A DNA stretch of 64,000 bases, taken from assembly GCA_002686255.1 (NCBI GenBank), contig NZAZ01000114.1, positions 27,594 to 91,593 of the forward strand, given 5' to 3'. The DNA is from Rhodospirillaceae bacterium (GTDB lineage Bacteria > Pseudomonadota > Alphaproteobacteria > Rhodospirillales > Casp-alpha2). This document shows positions 26,772 to 36,099 of the stretch, one piece after another; position 1 is the stretch's first letter; each line of letters opens with the position of its first letter. The position numbers and the translations under genes are program-made. Below the pieces are notes generated by a model. It did not search any database. It was not told the origin of the DNA and worked only from the letters and a program-made list of their open reading frames with translations.

Positions 26772-28555
26772 GCGGCAAAATTGGCCGCGTCCTTGAGGCG
26801 CTTGCCGGCCCCTTAAAGCGGCGGGGCGCGCCCCCGACATCCGAAACCGGCGGGGCCTTCCCATGGGAGAAGTCCTATCCGGCGGATATCGACTGGCGGG
26901 CCGACATCACGCCCCGCCCCTTGCCGGATTTGCTCAACGAAGCGGCGGCGGCCTATGGCGATCAAACCTGCATCAGCTTCCGCGGCCGGCGCTTTCATTA
27001 CCGGGAGGTCGCCGATCAGGTGAACCGCGCGGCCAAGGGGTTCCAGGCGCTCGGCGTCCACAAGGGGATCAAGGTCGGTTTGATGCTGCCGAACTGCCCT
27101 TATGCGGTGATCTGTTATTACGCGGTGCTCAAGGCCGGCGGCATCGTCGTCAACATCAATCCGCTTTACTCCGAAAGCGAAATCAAGAAGCAGGTTGCGG
27201 ATTCGGGGCTTTGCATCCTGGTGACCCTGAACATGAAAGCCCTTTACCCCAAGGTGGCGCCGCTGCTGGCAACCAACGGGCGGCTGGAGACGGTTGTCGT
27301 TTGCTCCATGGGCGGGGTTCTCCGGTTCCATGAAAAGGTCCTGTTCAAGCTTCTCAAGCGCCGGGAAATCGCCGACATACCCGAAGACAGCCGCCATTAC
27401 TCCTTTGACCGCCTGATCGACAACGACGGCGCCCCCGAACCCGTTTCCATCGACCCGAAAAACGACGTCGCGGTCTTCCAGTTCACTGGCGGCACCACCG
27501 GTTTTCCCAAGGCCGCGCGCCTGACGCATGCCAATCTTTACGCCAATGCGGCCCAAATCGCGCTCTGGGCCGCCGAGGTCAAGGCGGGCGAGGAGAAAAT
27601 CCTCGGTGTGCTGCCGCTTTTCCATGCCTTCGGCATGACGGCGGTGATGAACTTAGGCGTAAGGATCGGGGCCGAGCTTATCCTGCTGCCGCATTTCAAA
27701 ACCGCCGAGGTGCTTGAGGCCATCGAAAGCGAACGGCCGACTATCTTCATCGGCGTGCCGACGATGTATTCGGCGCTCAACGCCGTCCGCGACATCGACA
27801 GATACGATATTTCAAGCCTCGAATTCTGCATTTCCGGCGGCGCGCCGTTGCCGACGGAAATTCAGCGCCGTTTCGAGGACATGACCGGTTGCACCCTGGT
27901 CGAGGGTTATGGTTTGAGCGAAACCAGCCCGGTCATCACCATCAATCCTTTTTCCGGCGACGGAAAACCGGGGTCCGTCGGGCTGCCGCTTCCGGGGACG
28001 GTGGTCACCATCGTTTCCACGGACGACCCCGATAAGGTCCTGGCCGTCGGCGAAAGGGGCGAGGTCTGCGTCACCGGCCCCCAGGTCATGGTGGGTTATG
28101 CCAACCGGGCGAGGGACAATATGGAAATCTTCCAAGGCGGCCACCTGCACACCGGGGATGTCGGATACCTGGACAAAGACGGTTACCTTTTTATTGTCGA
28201 CAGGATCAAGGATCTGATCCTGAACGGCGGTTTCAACGTCTACCCGCGCATGGTCGAGGAAGCGATCTACCTTCACCCGGCGGTGGAGGAAGCCGCCGTT
28301 TGCGGGGTGCCGGACCAGCACCGCGGCGAAACCATCAAGGCCTTCGTCAAGCTGAAACAGGGAGAAGAGGTTTCGGCGGCGGAACTGCGCGCCTTTCTCA
28401 AGGATAAGCTGGCGCCGTTCCAAATGCCCCGGCAGATCGAATTTTGCGAGACCCTGCCGAAGACGTTGATCGGCAAGATTTCGAAGAAAGACCTGCTTGC
28501 GGAGGAGGCGGCCGCGCCAAAGGAAACCAAGACCGTTTCCACCGCCGGAGAATGA
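26762..28555 (+). CDS. Long-chain fatty acid-CoA ligase
   Basis: A 597-residue adenylate-forming enzyme activating fatty acids to acyl-CoA through acyl-AMP. Motifs include the phosphate loop 'QFTGGTTGFPKAARLTH', 'LVEGYGLSETSPV', 'HTGDVGYLDKDGYLFIVDRIKDLILNGGFNVYP' and the catalytic lysine region 'KTLIGKISKKDL'. Compared with FadD it has ~35 extra N-terminal residues. The start ATG lies inside the end of the upstream fusion gene, so translation is coupled. It feeds the thiolase, HCDH-ECH and acyl-CoA dehydrogenase genes that follow. Confidence 0.92.
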   Translation: MRISGKIGRVLEALAGPLKRRGAPPTSETGGAFPWEKSYPADIDWRADITPRPLPDLLNEAAAAYGDQTCISFRGRRFHYREVADQVNRAAKGFQALGVHKGIKVGLMLPNCPYAVICYYAVLKAGGIVVNINPLYSESEIKKQVADSGLCILVTLNMKALYPKVAPLLATNGRLETVVVCSMGGVLRFHEKVLFKLLKRREIADIPEDSRHYSFDRLIDNDGAPEPVSIDPKNDVAVFQFTGGTTGFPKAARLTHANLYANAAQIALWAAEVKAGEEKILGVLPLFHAFGMTAVMNLGVRIGAELILLPHFKTAEVLEAIESERPTIFIGVPTMYSALNAVRDIDRYDISSLEFCISGGAPLPTEIQRRFEDMTGCTLVEGYGLSETSPVITINPFSGDGKPGSVGLPLPGTVVTIVSTDDPDKVLAVGERGEVCVTGPQVMVGYANRARDNMEIFQGGHLHTGDVGYLDKDGYLFIVDRIKDLILNGGFNVYPRMVEEAIYLHPAVEEAAVCGVPDQHRGETIKAFVKLKQGEEVSAAELRAFLKDKLAPFQMPRQIEFCETLPKTLIGKISKKDLLAEEAAAPKETKTVSTAGE

Positions 28556-28579
28556 AGGCCTTTAACGGAGGATTTGAGA

Positions 28580-29719
28580 ATGAAAAACGTCGTCATCGCC
28601 GGATACGTCCGGTCCCCCTTTACCTTCGCTGGAAAGGGCGCATTGAAAAAAAAGCGCCCTGACGAACTGGCGGCCGAGGTCATCAAGGGGTTGATCGGCA
28701 AGATGGGCGTCAAGGCCGAGGACATCGAGGACCTCATCCTGGGCTGCGCCTTCCCGGAGGCCGAGCAAGGGCTGAACTTGGCGCGGCTGGTGACGTTTCT
28801 GGCCGAATTGCCGTTGAGCGTCGCCGGGGTCACCGTCAACCGGTTCTGCGGATCGTCCATGTACGCTATCCACATGGCCGCCGGCGCCATCCAGATGAAC
28901 GCCGGCGAGGTATTTATCTGCGCCGGGGTCGAATCCATGACCCGGGTGCCGATCATGGGCTACAACCCGATGCCTCATCCGGGCCTCGCCGAAAGGTTCC
29001 CGCAGGCCTACATCCCCATGGGCGAAACGGCGGAAAACGTCGCCACCAAGTATCAGATCACCCGCGAGGCGCAGGAAGCCTTCGCCGTCCAATCCCATGC
29101 CAAGGCGGCGGCGGCCCAGGCGGCGGGTAAGCTCGACGACGAAATCATCCCCATCAAAAGCAACGGCGCCGTGGTCGATGCCGACGGCTGCATCCGGCCC
29201 GAAACGACGGCGGAGGGGCTGTCGGAACTGAAGCCGGCGTTCGACGAGAACGGCACGGTCACCGCCGGCACCTCGTCGCCGTTGACCGACGGCGCGGCGG
29301 CGACGTTGGTCTGCAGCGAAGACTACGCGGAAAGAACCGGTCTTCGACCGCTGGCCCGGATCAAGAGCATCGCCGTCGCCGGATGCGCGCCGGAAATCAT
29401 GGGCATCGGGCCGGTGCCGGCTTCAAGGAAGGCGCTAGAGAGGGCGGGGCTTTCCATTGCCGACATCGATCTTGCCGAGGTCAACGAAGCCTTTGCCTCG
29501 CAAAGCCTGGCCTGCCTGCGCGACCTGGACCTGGACGCGGACCGGGTCAACCTGGACGGCGGCGCCATCGCCCTTGGCCATCCGCTGGGCGCCACCGGCG
29601 CGCGCATCACCGGCAAGGCGGCGGCGTTGCTCGGCCGCGAAGGCGGCACCTATGCGCTTTCGACCCAGTGCATCGGCGGCGGTCAGGGAATCGCCACGAT
29701 CCTTGAGGCGACGAAGTGA
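28580..29719 (+). CDS. Acetyl-CoA acyltransferase (thiolase)
   Basis: A 379-residue thiolase for the last step of beta-oxidation. The nucleophilic cysteine is in 'VNRFCGSSMYAIHMAAGAI'; the C-terminal catalytic His and Cys are in 'ALGHPLGATGARI' and 'STQCIGGGQGIATI'. ATG 28580 follows a strong GGAGG site (from 28567), whereas the TTG at 28574 lies too close to it. The last bases overlap the next gene by 4. Length and motifs are ordinary for FadA/FadI-type enzymes. Confidence 0.94.
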   Translation: MKNVVIAGYVRSPFTFAGKGALKKKRPDELAAEVIKGLIGKMGVKAEDIEDLILGCAFPEAEQGLNLARLVTFLAELPLSVAGVTVNRFCGSSMYAIHMAAGAIQMNAGEVFICAGVESMTRVPIMGYNPMPHPGLAERFPQAYIPMGETAENVATKYQITREAQEAFAVQSHAKAAAAQAAGKLDDEIIPIKSNGAVVDADGCIRPETTAEGLSELKPAFDENGTVTAGTSSPLTDGAAATLVCSEDYAERTGLRPLARIKSIAVAGCAPEIMGIGPVPASRKALERAGLSIADIDLAEVNEAFASQSLACLRDLDLDADRVNLDGGAIALGHPLGATGARITGKAAALLGREGGTYALSTQCIGGGQGIATILEATK

Positions 29720-32043
29720 CTGAGATCAAAAAAGCCGCCGTTTTCGGCGCCGGCGTCATGGGCGCCGGGATCGCCGCCCAAATCGCCAATGCCGGCATGC
29801 CGGTGGTGCTGCTCGATATCGCCGCCGAGGACGGCGACAACCGGAGCGCCATCGCCGAAGGGGCGGTGGAAAAGCTGCTCAAGACCGACCCGGCGCCGTT
29901 GATGCACAAACTGGGCGCCCATTTGATCACCACCGGCAACATCGACGACGACATGGCCCTGATTGCCGATTGCGACTGGATCGTCGAGGCGATCATCGAA
30001 CGGCTCGACCTCAAACAGGGCCTTTACAAAAAAATACAAGCCGCCCGCAAGCCGGGCTCTATCGTGTCGTCGAACACCTCGACCATTCCCCTTGCCCGGC
30101 TGATCGAGGGCATGCCCGGGGATTTCCAATCCGACTTCCTGATCACCCATTTCTTCAACCCGCCAAGGTATCTCAGGCTTCTGGAGATGGTGGCCGGCGA
30201 ACGCACCCGCGCCCACGCCGTCAACACGATCCGCCGGTTCGCCGATTTCAGGCTCGGCAAGACCATCGTTCCGTGCAAGGACACGCCGGGCTTCATCGCC
30301 AACCGGATCGGTATCTATTGGCTGCAATGTGGTGTCGTCCATGCCATGGACGAGGGGCTTTCGATCGAAGAAGCCGATGCGGTCATGGGCCGCCCGGCGG
30401 GAATTCCCAAAACCGGCGTGTTCGGTCTTCTCGACATGGTCGGCCTCGACCTGATGCCGCACGTGCTCGGCAGCATGGCCGAGGCGCTGCCCGAACAGGA
30501 TCCCTTCCATGAGGTGTTCCGCGAACCCGAACTGATCAAACGGATGATCGGCGACGGCTATGCGGGCCGCAAGGGCAAGGGCGGCTTTTACCGGCTCAAG
30601 CCGGAGGCCGAGGAAAAGATCAAGGAGGCGATCGACCTTGAAACCGGCGAATACAGCACGGCCCAAAAACCGAAATTGAAAAGCGTCGCCAAGGCCAAGA
30701 AAGGCGGCCTCAAGGCGATGTTGGAGCACGGCGACAAGACCGCCAATTACGCCTGGTGGGTGCTGGCCCGCACCTTGGGCTACGCGGCCCGGTTGGTGCC
30801 TGAAATTTCCGATGATATCGTCGGCGTCGATGACGCCATGCGCCTCGGCTACAACTGGAAATTCGGACCGTTCGAGCTCATCGACCAGTTGGGGACCGGC
30901 TGGTTCGCCGAACGGCTGCGGGCCGACGGCCTGCCGGTACCGAAGCTTTTGGAAATGGCCGACGGGCGGCCCTTTTACCGCACCGAAAACGGCCGCCTTC
31001 GGTTCCTCGGCACCGAGGGCGAATACCATGACGTCATACGCCCCGAAGGCGTGCTTATGCTGGCCGATATCAAGCGCCGCCGGAAACCGCTGGCGAAAAA
31101 CCTCTCGGCCAGCCTGTGGAACATCGGCGACGGCGTGCTGTGCCTGGAATTCCACAGCAAGATGAATTCCCTCAACCCGTTTATCCTGTCGATGATCGAA
31201 ACGGCCATCGACCTGGTGCCGAAGGGATATCGGGGGTTGGTGATCTACAACGAAGCCTCCAACTTCTCCGTCGGCGCCAACATCGGCCTGTTGCTGATCG
31301 CCATGAAACTCAGGGCGTGGTTCGCCGTCCGTTACCTGGTCCGCCGCGGGCAAAACGTCTACAAAGCCCTGAAACACGCGCCTTTCCCAGTGGTCGGCGC
31401 GCCTGCCGGCATGGCGCTCGGCGGCGGCTGCGAGATCCTCCTTCATTGCGACGCCGTGCAAGCCCACGCCGAGACCTACACCGGCCTCGTCGAGGTCGGC
31501 GTCGGCGTCGTCCCCGGGTGGGGCGGGTGCAAGGAAATGCTGCTCCGGTGGTCCAACACCCCCGACCGGCGGGGTGGGCCGATGCCGCCGGTAATCAAGG
31601 TATTCGAGATCATCGGCATGGCGGCGGTGGCGAAATCGGCGGTCGAAGCTCGGGACCTTCTGATCCTGCGCCCCGAAGACGGAATCACCATGAACCGCGA
31701 CCGCCTGCTGGCCGACGCCAAGGCCAAGGTCCTGGCCCTAGCCGAGGGTTACGGCGCCCCCGAGGCGCGGGAAATTCCGCTGCCGGGCAAAACCGCCCTG
31801 ACGGCGATGTCGATGGCGGTTGACGGGTTCCGCCTCAGCGGTAAGGCTGCCCCCCATGACGTGACCGTGGGCAAGGCCTTGGCCGGGGTGTTGAGCGGCG
31901 GCGACACGGACATCACCGAAACCTTGGGCGAGGACGACCTGCTGGTTCTGGAACGGGACGCCTTCGTCGCCTTGTCCCGGAACCCGGCCAGCATCGCCCG
32001 CGTATCGCAGATGCTGAAAACCGGCAAACCCTTGCGCAATTGA
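29716..32043 (+). CDS. 3-hydroxyacyl-CoA dehydrogenase/enoyl-CoA hydratase fusion (FadN type)
   Basis: A 775-residue bifunctional enzyme. The NAD-binding dehydrogenase comes first ('AAVFGAGVMGAGIAAQIANAG', 'SNTSTIPL', 'HFFNPPRYLRLLEMV', 'DTPGFIANRIG'), followed by the crotonase-like hydratase domain from about residue 480 ('GLVIYNEASNFSVGANIGLL', 'PVVGAPAGMALGGGCEILLHCD'). This order is the reverse of E. coli FadB and matches the FadN-like class of bacilli and alphaproteobacteria. Start is GTG 29716, overlapping the thiolase stop. It carries out hydration and oxidation of trans-enoyl-CoA. Confidence 0.93.
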   Translation: MTEIKKAAVFGAGVMGAGIAAQIANAGMPVVLLDIAAEDGDNRSAIAEGAVEKLLKTDPAPLMHKLGAHLITTGNIDDDMALIADCDWIVEAIIERLDLKQGLYKKIQAARKPGSIVSSNTSTIPLARLIEGMPGDFQSDFLITHFFNPPRYLRLLEMVAGERTRAHAVNTIRRFADFRLGKTIVPCKDTPGFIANRIGIYWLQCGVVHAMDEGLSIEEADAVMGRPAGIPKTGVFGLLDMVGLDLMPHVLGSMAEALPEQDPFHEVFREPELIKRMIGDGYAGRKGKGGFYRLKPEAEEKIKEAIDLETGEYSTAQKPKLKSVAKAKKGGLKAMLEHGDKTANYAWWVLARTLGYAARLVPEISDDIVGVDDAMRLGYNWKFGPFELIDQLGTGWFAERLRADGLPVPKLLEMADGRPFYRTENGRLRFLGTEGEYHDVIRPEGVLMLADIKRRRKPLAKNLSASLWNIGDGVLCLEFHSKMNSLNPFILSMIETAIDLVPKGYRGLVIYNEASNFSVGANIGLLLIAMKLRAWFAVRYLVRRGQNVYKALKHAPFPVVGAPAGMALGGGCEILLHCDAVQAHAETYTGLVEVGVGVVPGWGGCKEMLLRWSNTPDRRGGPMPPVIKVFEIIGMAAVAKSAVEARDLLILRPEDGITMNRDRLLADAKAKVLALAEGYGAPEAREIPLPGKTALTAMSMAVDGFRLSGKAAPHDVTVGKALAGVLSGGDTDITETLGEDDLLVLERDAFVALSRNPASIARVSQMLKTGKPLRN

Positions 32044-32056
32044 GAGGACCGAAACC

Positions 32057-34477
32057 ATGACCATCGCTTTGCTCGTTTTGGCCGGGCTCGGTTTCGTGGC
32101 CCTTCTTTATGCCGGGCGCGGCTATTGGGCCTGGGTTTCGGCGTTGGGCCTGGTGCTGGCGGCGTGGTGGCAGGCGGGTGTTCAGTCACCGGCGGCGTTC
32201 ATGACCACGGCCGGATTGGTGATCGCCGCGGCTTTGGTATTCGGCGTGCCGGCCATTCGCCGGCCCTTGATCTCGGCCCCGGTCATGGGTCTTGTCCGTT
32301 CCCTCCTTCCAACCATTGGCGATACCGAGCGCATCGCGCTCGAGGCGGGCACCGTATGGTGGGACGGCGACCTGTTTTCCGGCAACCCCGATTGGCGGAA
32401 GCTCTTGGACTTCACGCCGCGGGTGCTGTCGGAACGCGAGCGGGCCTTCCTCGACGGGCCGACGGAGGAACTGTGCCGAATGGTCGATGACTGGCGCATT
32501 GTCCAGGACCGCGACCTATCACCGGAGATTTGGGACTTTCTTAAGCGCCAGCGCTTCTTCGGCATGATCGTTCCGGAGGAATACGGCGGCCTGGGTTTCT
32601 CGGCCGTCGGCCATTCCGCCGTCGTCGCCAAGATTTCCAGCCGCAGCGTTACCGCCGCCGTCACGGTGATGGTGCCCAACTCCCTGGGCCCGGCGGAACT
32701 TCTCCTCCATTACGGCACCGACGAGCAGAAGCAATATTACCTGCCGCGTCTGGCGCGGGGCGAGGAGGTTCCCTGCTTCGCCCTGACCGAGCCCCACGCC
32801 GGCAGCGACGCCGCATCGACCCGCAGCACGGGCGTCGTCTGCCGCGGCACCTATGAGGGCAGGCAAGTTCTCGGCATCCGCCTCAATTGGAACAAACGCT
32901 ATATCACCCTGGCCCCGGTGGCCACTGTTATCGGCCTCTCCTTCCGCCTGTTCGATCCTGACGGGCTTTTGGGTGGCGAAGAGGATATCGGTATTACCTG
33001 TGCGCTAATCCCCAGCGATGTGCCGGGAATCCAAATCGGCGACCGGCATGATCCCATGGGGGTGCCGTTCCAGAACGGGCCGATCACCGGCACCGACGTG
33101 TTCGTTCCGGTCGATTTCGTCATCGGCGGCCGCGACGGCGTCGGCCGGGGATGGATGATGCTGATGGATAGCCTGGCCGCCGGGCGTTCGGTCTCGCTGC
33201 CGGCGCTGTCGGTGGCCGCCGTTGAGTTGGCGGCGCGCGCGACCGGCGCATATGCCACCGTGCGCGAGCAGTTCAACCTGCCGATCGGCCGTTTCGAGGG
33301 CGTCGAGGAGCCGTTGGCCCGGATCGCCGGTCATGCCTATCTGATGAACGCGGCCCGGGCGCTGACCTGCGCCGCCGTCGACGCCGGCGAGAAGCCGGCG
33401 GTGCTGTCGGCCGTGGTCAAGGCCTACCTCACCGAAGGCATGCGCAAGTCCGTGATTGACGCCATGGACATCATGGCCGGGGCGGCGATTTGCGGCGGCC
33501 CCCGCAATATCTTGTCCAGGGTCTACGTTTCCGCCCCCATCGGCATCACCGTCGAGGGCGCCAACATCCTGACCCGGTCTTTGATCATCTTCGGCCAGGG
33601 TTCGATCCGCTGCCATCCGTTCGTCCATGACGAGATGCTCTCGGTGCAGACGGACGATCTCAAGGGATTCGACCGGGCGTTTTTCGGCCACCTCGGGTTC
33701 GTCCACCGCAACGCCATGCGCGCGGTTTTGCTGGCGTTGACGGGAGGGAGGCTTGCGGCGGTCCCACCCGGTGGCCCGATGGCCGGATATTTCCGCGCCT
33801 TGACCCGCTACAGCGCCGCGTTCGCGCTGATTACCGACGTCGCCCTGGCGACGCTGGGGGGGGCGCTCAAGCGGCGCGAGAAGATCAGCGGCCGTTTGGC
33901 CGATGCTCTGGCGTGGCTGTACCTGGCGTCGGCCACGCTCAAGCGTTTCCATGACGACGGCCGACCGGCCCATGACCTGCCGTTCCTCAAATGGTCATGC
34001 GATTTGGCGTTGTGGAACATCCAGGAAGCGCTTCGGGGCGTCCTCGACAACCTGCCCAACCGGCTGGTCGCCATGAAGGTGCGTTTCCTGGTCTTTCCCC
34101 TGGGCGCCCGCCGCCGGCCGCCGGCGGACGGCCTGGGGGCCGAGGTGGCCCGTTGCCTGCTCGACGGCAACGAGGCCCGGCTCAGGCTGAGCGCCGACAT
34201 CTTCGTCCCCGGCCCCGGCGAGGACGGCCTCGGGCGGCTGGAGGAGACCCTGCGCCTGGTGATCGCGGCCCGCGACGCCCAGGGCAAGGTGCGCGACGCG
34301 ATCAAAGCCGAAAAGCTGGAACCGGCGCCGGAAAGCACCCTCGGCGAACGCGCCCTCGCCGCCGGGATCATCGACGCCCAGGAACGCATGCGTCTGGAGG
34401 CCGCCGAGGAAGCCCGGGACGACGTCATCCAGGTCGATACCTTCGATCCCGAAACCTACGCCGGGCTCAAAGGGTAA
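32057..34477 (+). CDS. fadE: Membrane-associated acyl-CoA dehydrogenase (FadE type)
   Basis: An 806-residue FadE-like enzyme, close in length to E. coli FadE (~814). The N-terminal ~75 residues hold two to three hydrophobic segments ('LLVLAGLGFVALLYAGRGYW', 'FMTTAGLVIAAALVFGVP'), then the flavin dehydrogenase core ('FFGMIVPEEYGGLGFSAVGHSAVVAKI', 'CFALTEPHAGSDA') and the FadE-specific C-terminal extension of ~250 residues. It introduces the first double bond into acyl-CoA. Last gene of the five-gene fatty-acid operon; 13 bases follow the FadN-like stop. Confidence 0.93.
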   Translation: MTIALLVLAGLGFVALLYAGRGYWAWVSALGLVLAAWWQAGVQSPAAFMTTAGLVIAAALVFGVPAIRRPLISAPVMGLVRSLLPTIGDTERIALEAGTVWWDGDLFSGNPDWRKLLDFTPRVLSERERAFLDGPTEELCRMVDDWRIVQDRDLSPEIWDFLKRQRFFGMIVPEEYGGLGFSAVGHSAVVAKISSRSVTAAVTVMVPNSLGPAELLLHYGTDEQKQYYLPRLARGEEVPCFALTEPHAGSDAASTRSTGVVCRGTYEGRQVLGIRLNWNKRYITLAPVATVIGLSFRLFDPDGLLGGEEDIGITCALIPSDVPGIQIGDRHDPMGVPFQNGPITGTDVFVPVDFVIGGRDGVGRGWMMLMDSLAAGRSVSLPALSVAAVELAARATGAYATVREQFNLPIGRFEGVEEPLARIAGHAYLMNAARALTCAAVDAGEKPAVLSAVVKAYLTEGMRKSVIDAMDIMAGAAICGGPRNILSRVYVSAPIGITVEGANILTRSLIIFGQGSIRCHPFVHDEMLSVQTDDLKGFDRAFFGHLGFVHRNAMRAVLLALTGGRLAAVPPGGPMAGYFRALTRYSAAFALITDVALATLGGALKRREKISGRLADALAWLYLASATLKRFHDDGRPAHDLPFLKWSCDLALWNIQEALRGVLDNLPNRLVAMKVRFLVFPLGARRRPPADGLGAEVARCLLDGNEARLRLSADIFVPGPGEDGLGRLEETLRLVIAARDAQGKVRDAIKAEKLEPAPESTLGERALAAGIIDAQERMRLEAAEEARDDVIQVDTFDPETYAGLKG

Positions 34478-34510
34478 CGGAGAAACAGCGGTGGCCCTCG
34501 GGCTATCCGA

Positions 34511-34930
34511 TCAGGCCTTTTCCGGTTTCGCCTTTTCTTCGATGAAGCTCTTGAACTCCATATCCGTGGTGATGACGTCGTCCATCAGGAAAAAGACCAG
34601 TTCCTTGCGCAGGCTGTCGCCGGCCATCTGGTTTTCCCCGGCCATTTTCGCGAACTCCAGAAGGTGCTCCATCTTGGTGTTCAGGCTCTTGTGATGGTCC
34701 TGGTGCTTCTTGAGGTTGGGATAGCCGACCTTGATCAGCAACGCCTCCTCGTTGGCGAAATGCGATTTGGTCGATTGGACTAAATCGATGACCAAGTCTT
34801 CGCATTTCTCCGCCTCGCCGTCGTCGATCGCTTGAACGATCCGATTGACGATGTTGGCGAGGTGCTGATGGTCCCGATCCAGGGATTCGTATTCCAGCAT
34901 GAATGACGGAGTCAGCTCTACCATTTCCAT
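34511..34930 (-). CDS. Bacteriohemerythrin-like protein with one altered iron ligand
   Basis: A 139-residue four-helix hemerythrin. Expected diiron ligands visible are H21 ('LDRDHQHL'), H57 and E61 ('HFANEE'), H76 and H80 ('KKHQDHH') and D123. In the last helix the usual H-x4-D pair appears as D118-x4-D123 ('MDDVITTD'), so the fifth histidine is replaced by aspartate. Hemerythrins bind oxygen or sense oxygen/iron. It lies directly before the iron transporter operon on the same strand, which may point to iron or oxygen handling. The substitution could change oxygen binding or iron occupancy. Confidence 0.85.
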   Translation of the reverse strand: MEMVELTPSFMLEYESLDRDHQHLANIVNRIVQAIDDGEAEKCEDLVIDLVQSTKSHFANEEALLIKVGYPNLKKHQDHHKSLNTKMEHLLEFAKMAGENQMAGDSLRKELVFFLMDDVITTDMEFKSFIEEKAKPEKA

Positions 34931-34980
34931 TTCCTTCCGTCCGGCGCGGTAATTATACCGTCACCTCGGCAAAGACAAAA

Positions 34981-36099
34981 TTATTCCGCCGCTTCGGGTT
35001 GAGACACCGATATGTTTCCGTTGCCGGACATGCCGCCTTCTTTATCCAAGGGGAAGATAAAGGCGTATTCCGGGTCGACGCCAGCGGTAATCCGTTTGCT
35101 CAGTTCCGGTTCAAACGCATGGTGGATACGGACGTAAAGCTCTTTCCCGTTTTCATCCCCAGCCTTTTCCGTCAGCCGCACGCGGACGATGTTGTCGTGC
35201 CCCAGCAGGTGGGTGGAAATCACCTCGACGGGGGTGCCGTTGTCGCTGTCGCTTTCAAGGGTGACGCCCTCGGGACGGACCAGAACCTCGACCTTCCGGC
35301 CTTCACCCATGCCCTTGGCGCGAATTTTCCCAATCGGAATTTCGACGCACCCGCCTTTGACGACGCCTTCGAACCGGTTCATCAACCCGAACAGCTTGGC
35401 GACGAATTCGTGCCGTGGGTGGTAATAGATTTCATGCGGCCTGCCGGCCTGAAGGATGCGGCCGTTGGCGCCGAGAATCTTGATCCGGTCGGCCATGAAC
35501 ATCGCTTCTTCGGGGTCGTGGGTGACCATCACGGTGGCGACGCCGCTGGCCTTGAGAACGCTCAGGGTCTGTTCGCGGATCTGGCCGCGCATGTTGGTGT
35601 CGAGGCCCGAGAACGGCTCGTCCAACAGCAGGACCTTCGGTTCGGGGGCCAGCGCGCGGGCCAGTGCGACGCGCTGTTGCTGGCCGCCCGACAACCTATG
35701 AGGATAGCTTGTCGCATGCCGTGTCATGCCCACCTGATCGAGCATGTCCATGGCCCGGCGGCGGGCCTGGTCCTTGGGCTGGCCGAACAGGCCGAAGGTC
35801 ACGTTGTCGATGATGTAAAGGTGCGGGAACAGGGCGTAATCCTGGAACATCAGCCCGATGCCCCGATGTTCGGGCGCAACATGCGTGTCCTTGTCGGCGA
35901 CGATCTCGTCGTCGATGGCGATCCGTCCCTTTTGCAACCGTTCCAACCCGCCGGCAAGGCGCAACAACGTGGTCTTGCCGGACCCCGATGGGCCCAGCAA
36001 GCAGACCACCTCGCCGGCCGGGATCAACAACGATGCGTTGTCGAGAACCTGTTTGTCTCCGTAGGCGTGGGAAACGCCGACGACATGCAGCCCTTTCAC
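34981..36099 (-). CDS. fbpC: Ferric iron ABC transporter ATP-binding protein
   Basis: A 372-residue ABC ATPase with Walker A 'LLGPSGSGKTTLL', signature 'RLSGGQQQRVALARAL', Walker B 'KVLLLDEPFSGLD' and 'VTHDPEEAMFMADRI', plus a C-terminal TOBE-type regulatory domain (from ~residue 240). This is the FbpC/PotA layout. It powers the FbpB permease and overlaps its gene by 4 bases (36096-36099). The specificity for ferric iron comes from the tyrosine-bearing binding protein in the same operon. Confidence 0.92.
   Translation of the reverse strand: MKGLHVVGVSHAYGDKQVLDNASLLIPAGEVVCLLGPSGSGKTTLLRLAGGLERLQKGRIAIDDEIVADKDTHVAPEHRGIGLMFQDYALFPHLYIIDNVTFGLFGQPKDQARRRAMDMLDQVGMTRHATSYPHRLSGGQQQRVALARALAPEPKVLLLDEPFSGLDTNMRGQIREQTLSVLKASGVATVMVTHDPEEAMFMADRIKILGANGRILQAGRPHEIYYHPRHEFVAKLFGLMNRFEGVVKGGCVEIPIGKIRAKGMGEGRKVEVLVRPEGVTLESDSDNGTPVEVISTHLLGHDNIVRVRLTEKAGDENGKELYVRIHHAFEPELSKRITAGVDPEYAFIFPLDKEGGMSGNGNISVSQPEAAE

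Noticed and set aside
29683..31467. 594-codon minus-strand open frame
   Set aside because: Mirror of the HCDH-ECH fusion gene, which has intact catalytic motifs; the antisense frame does not.
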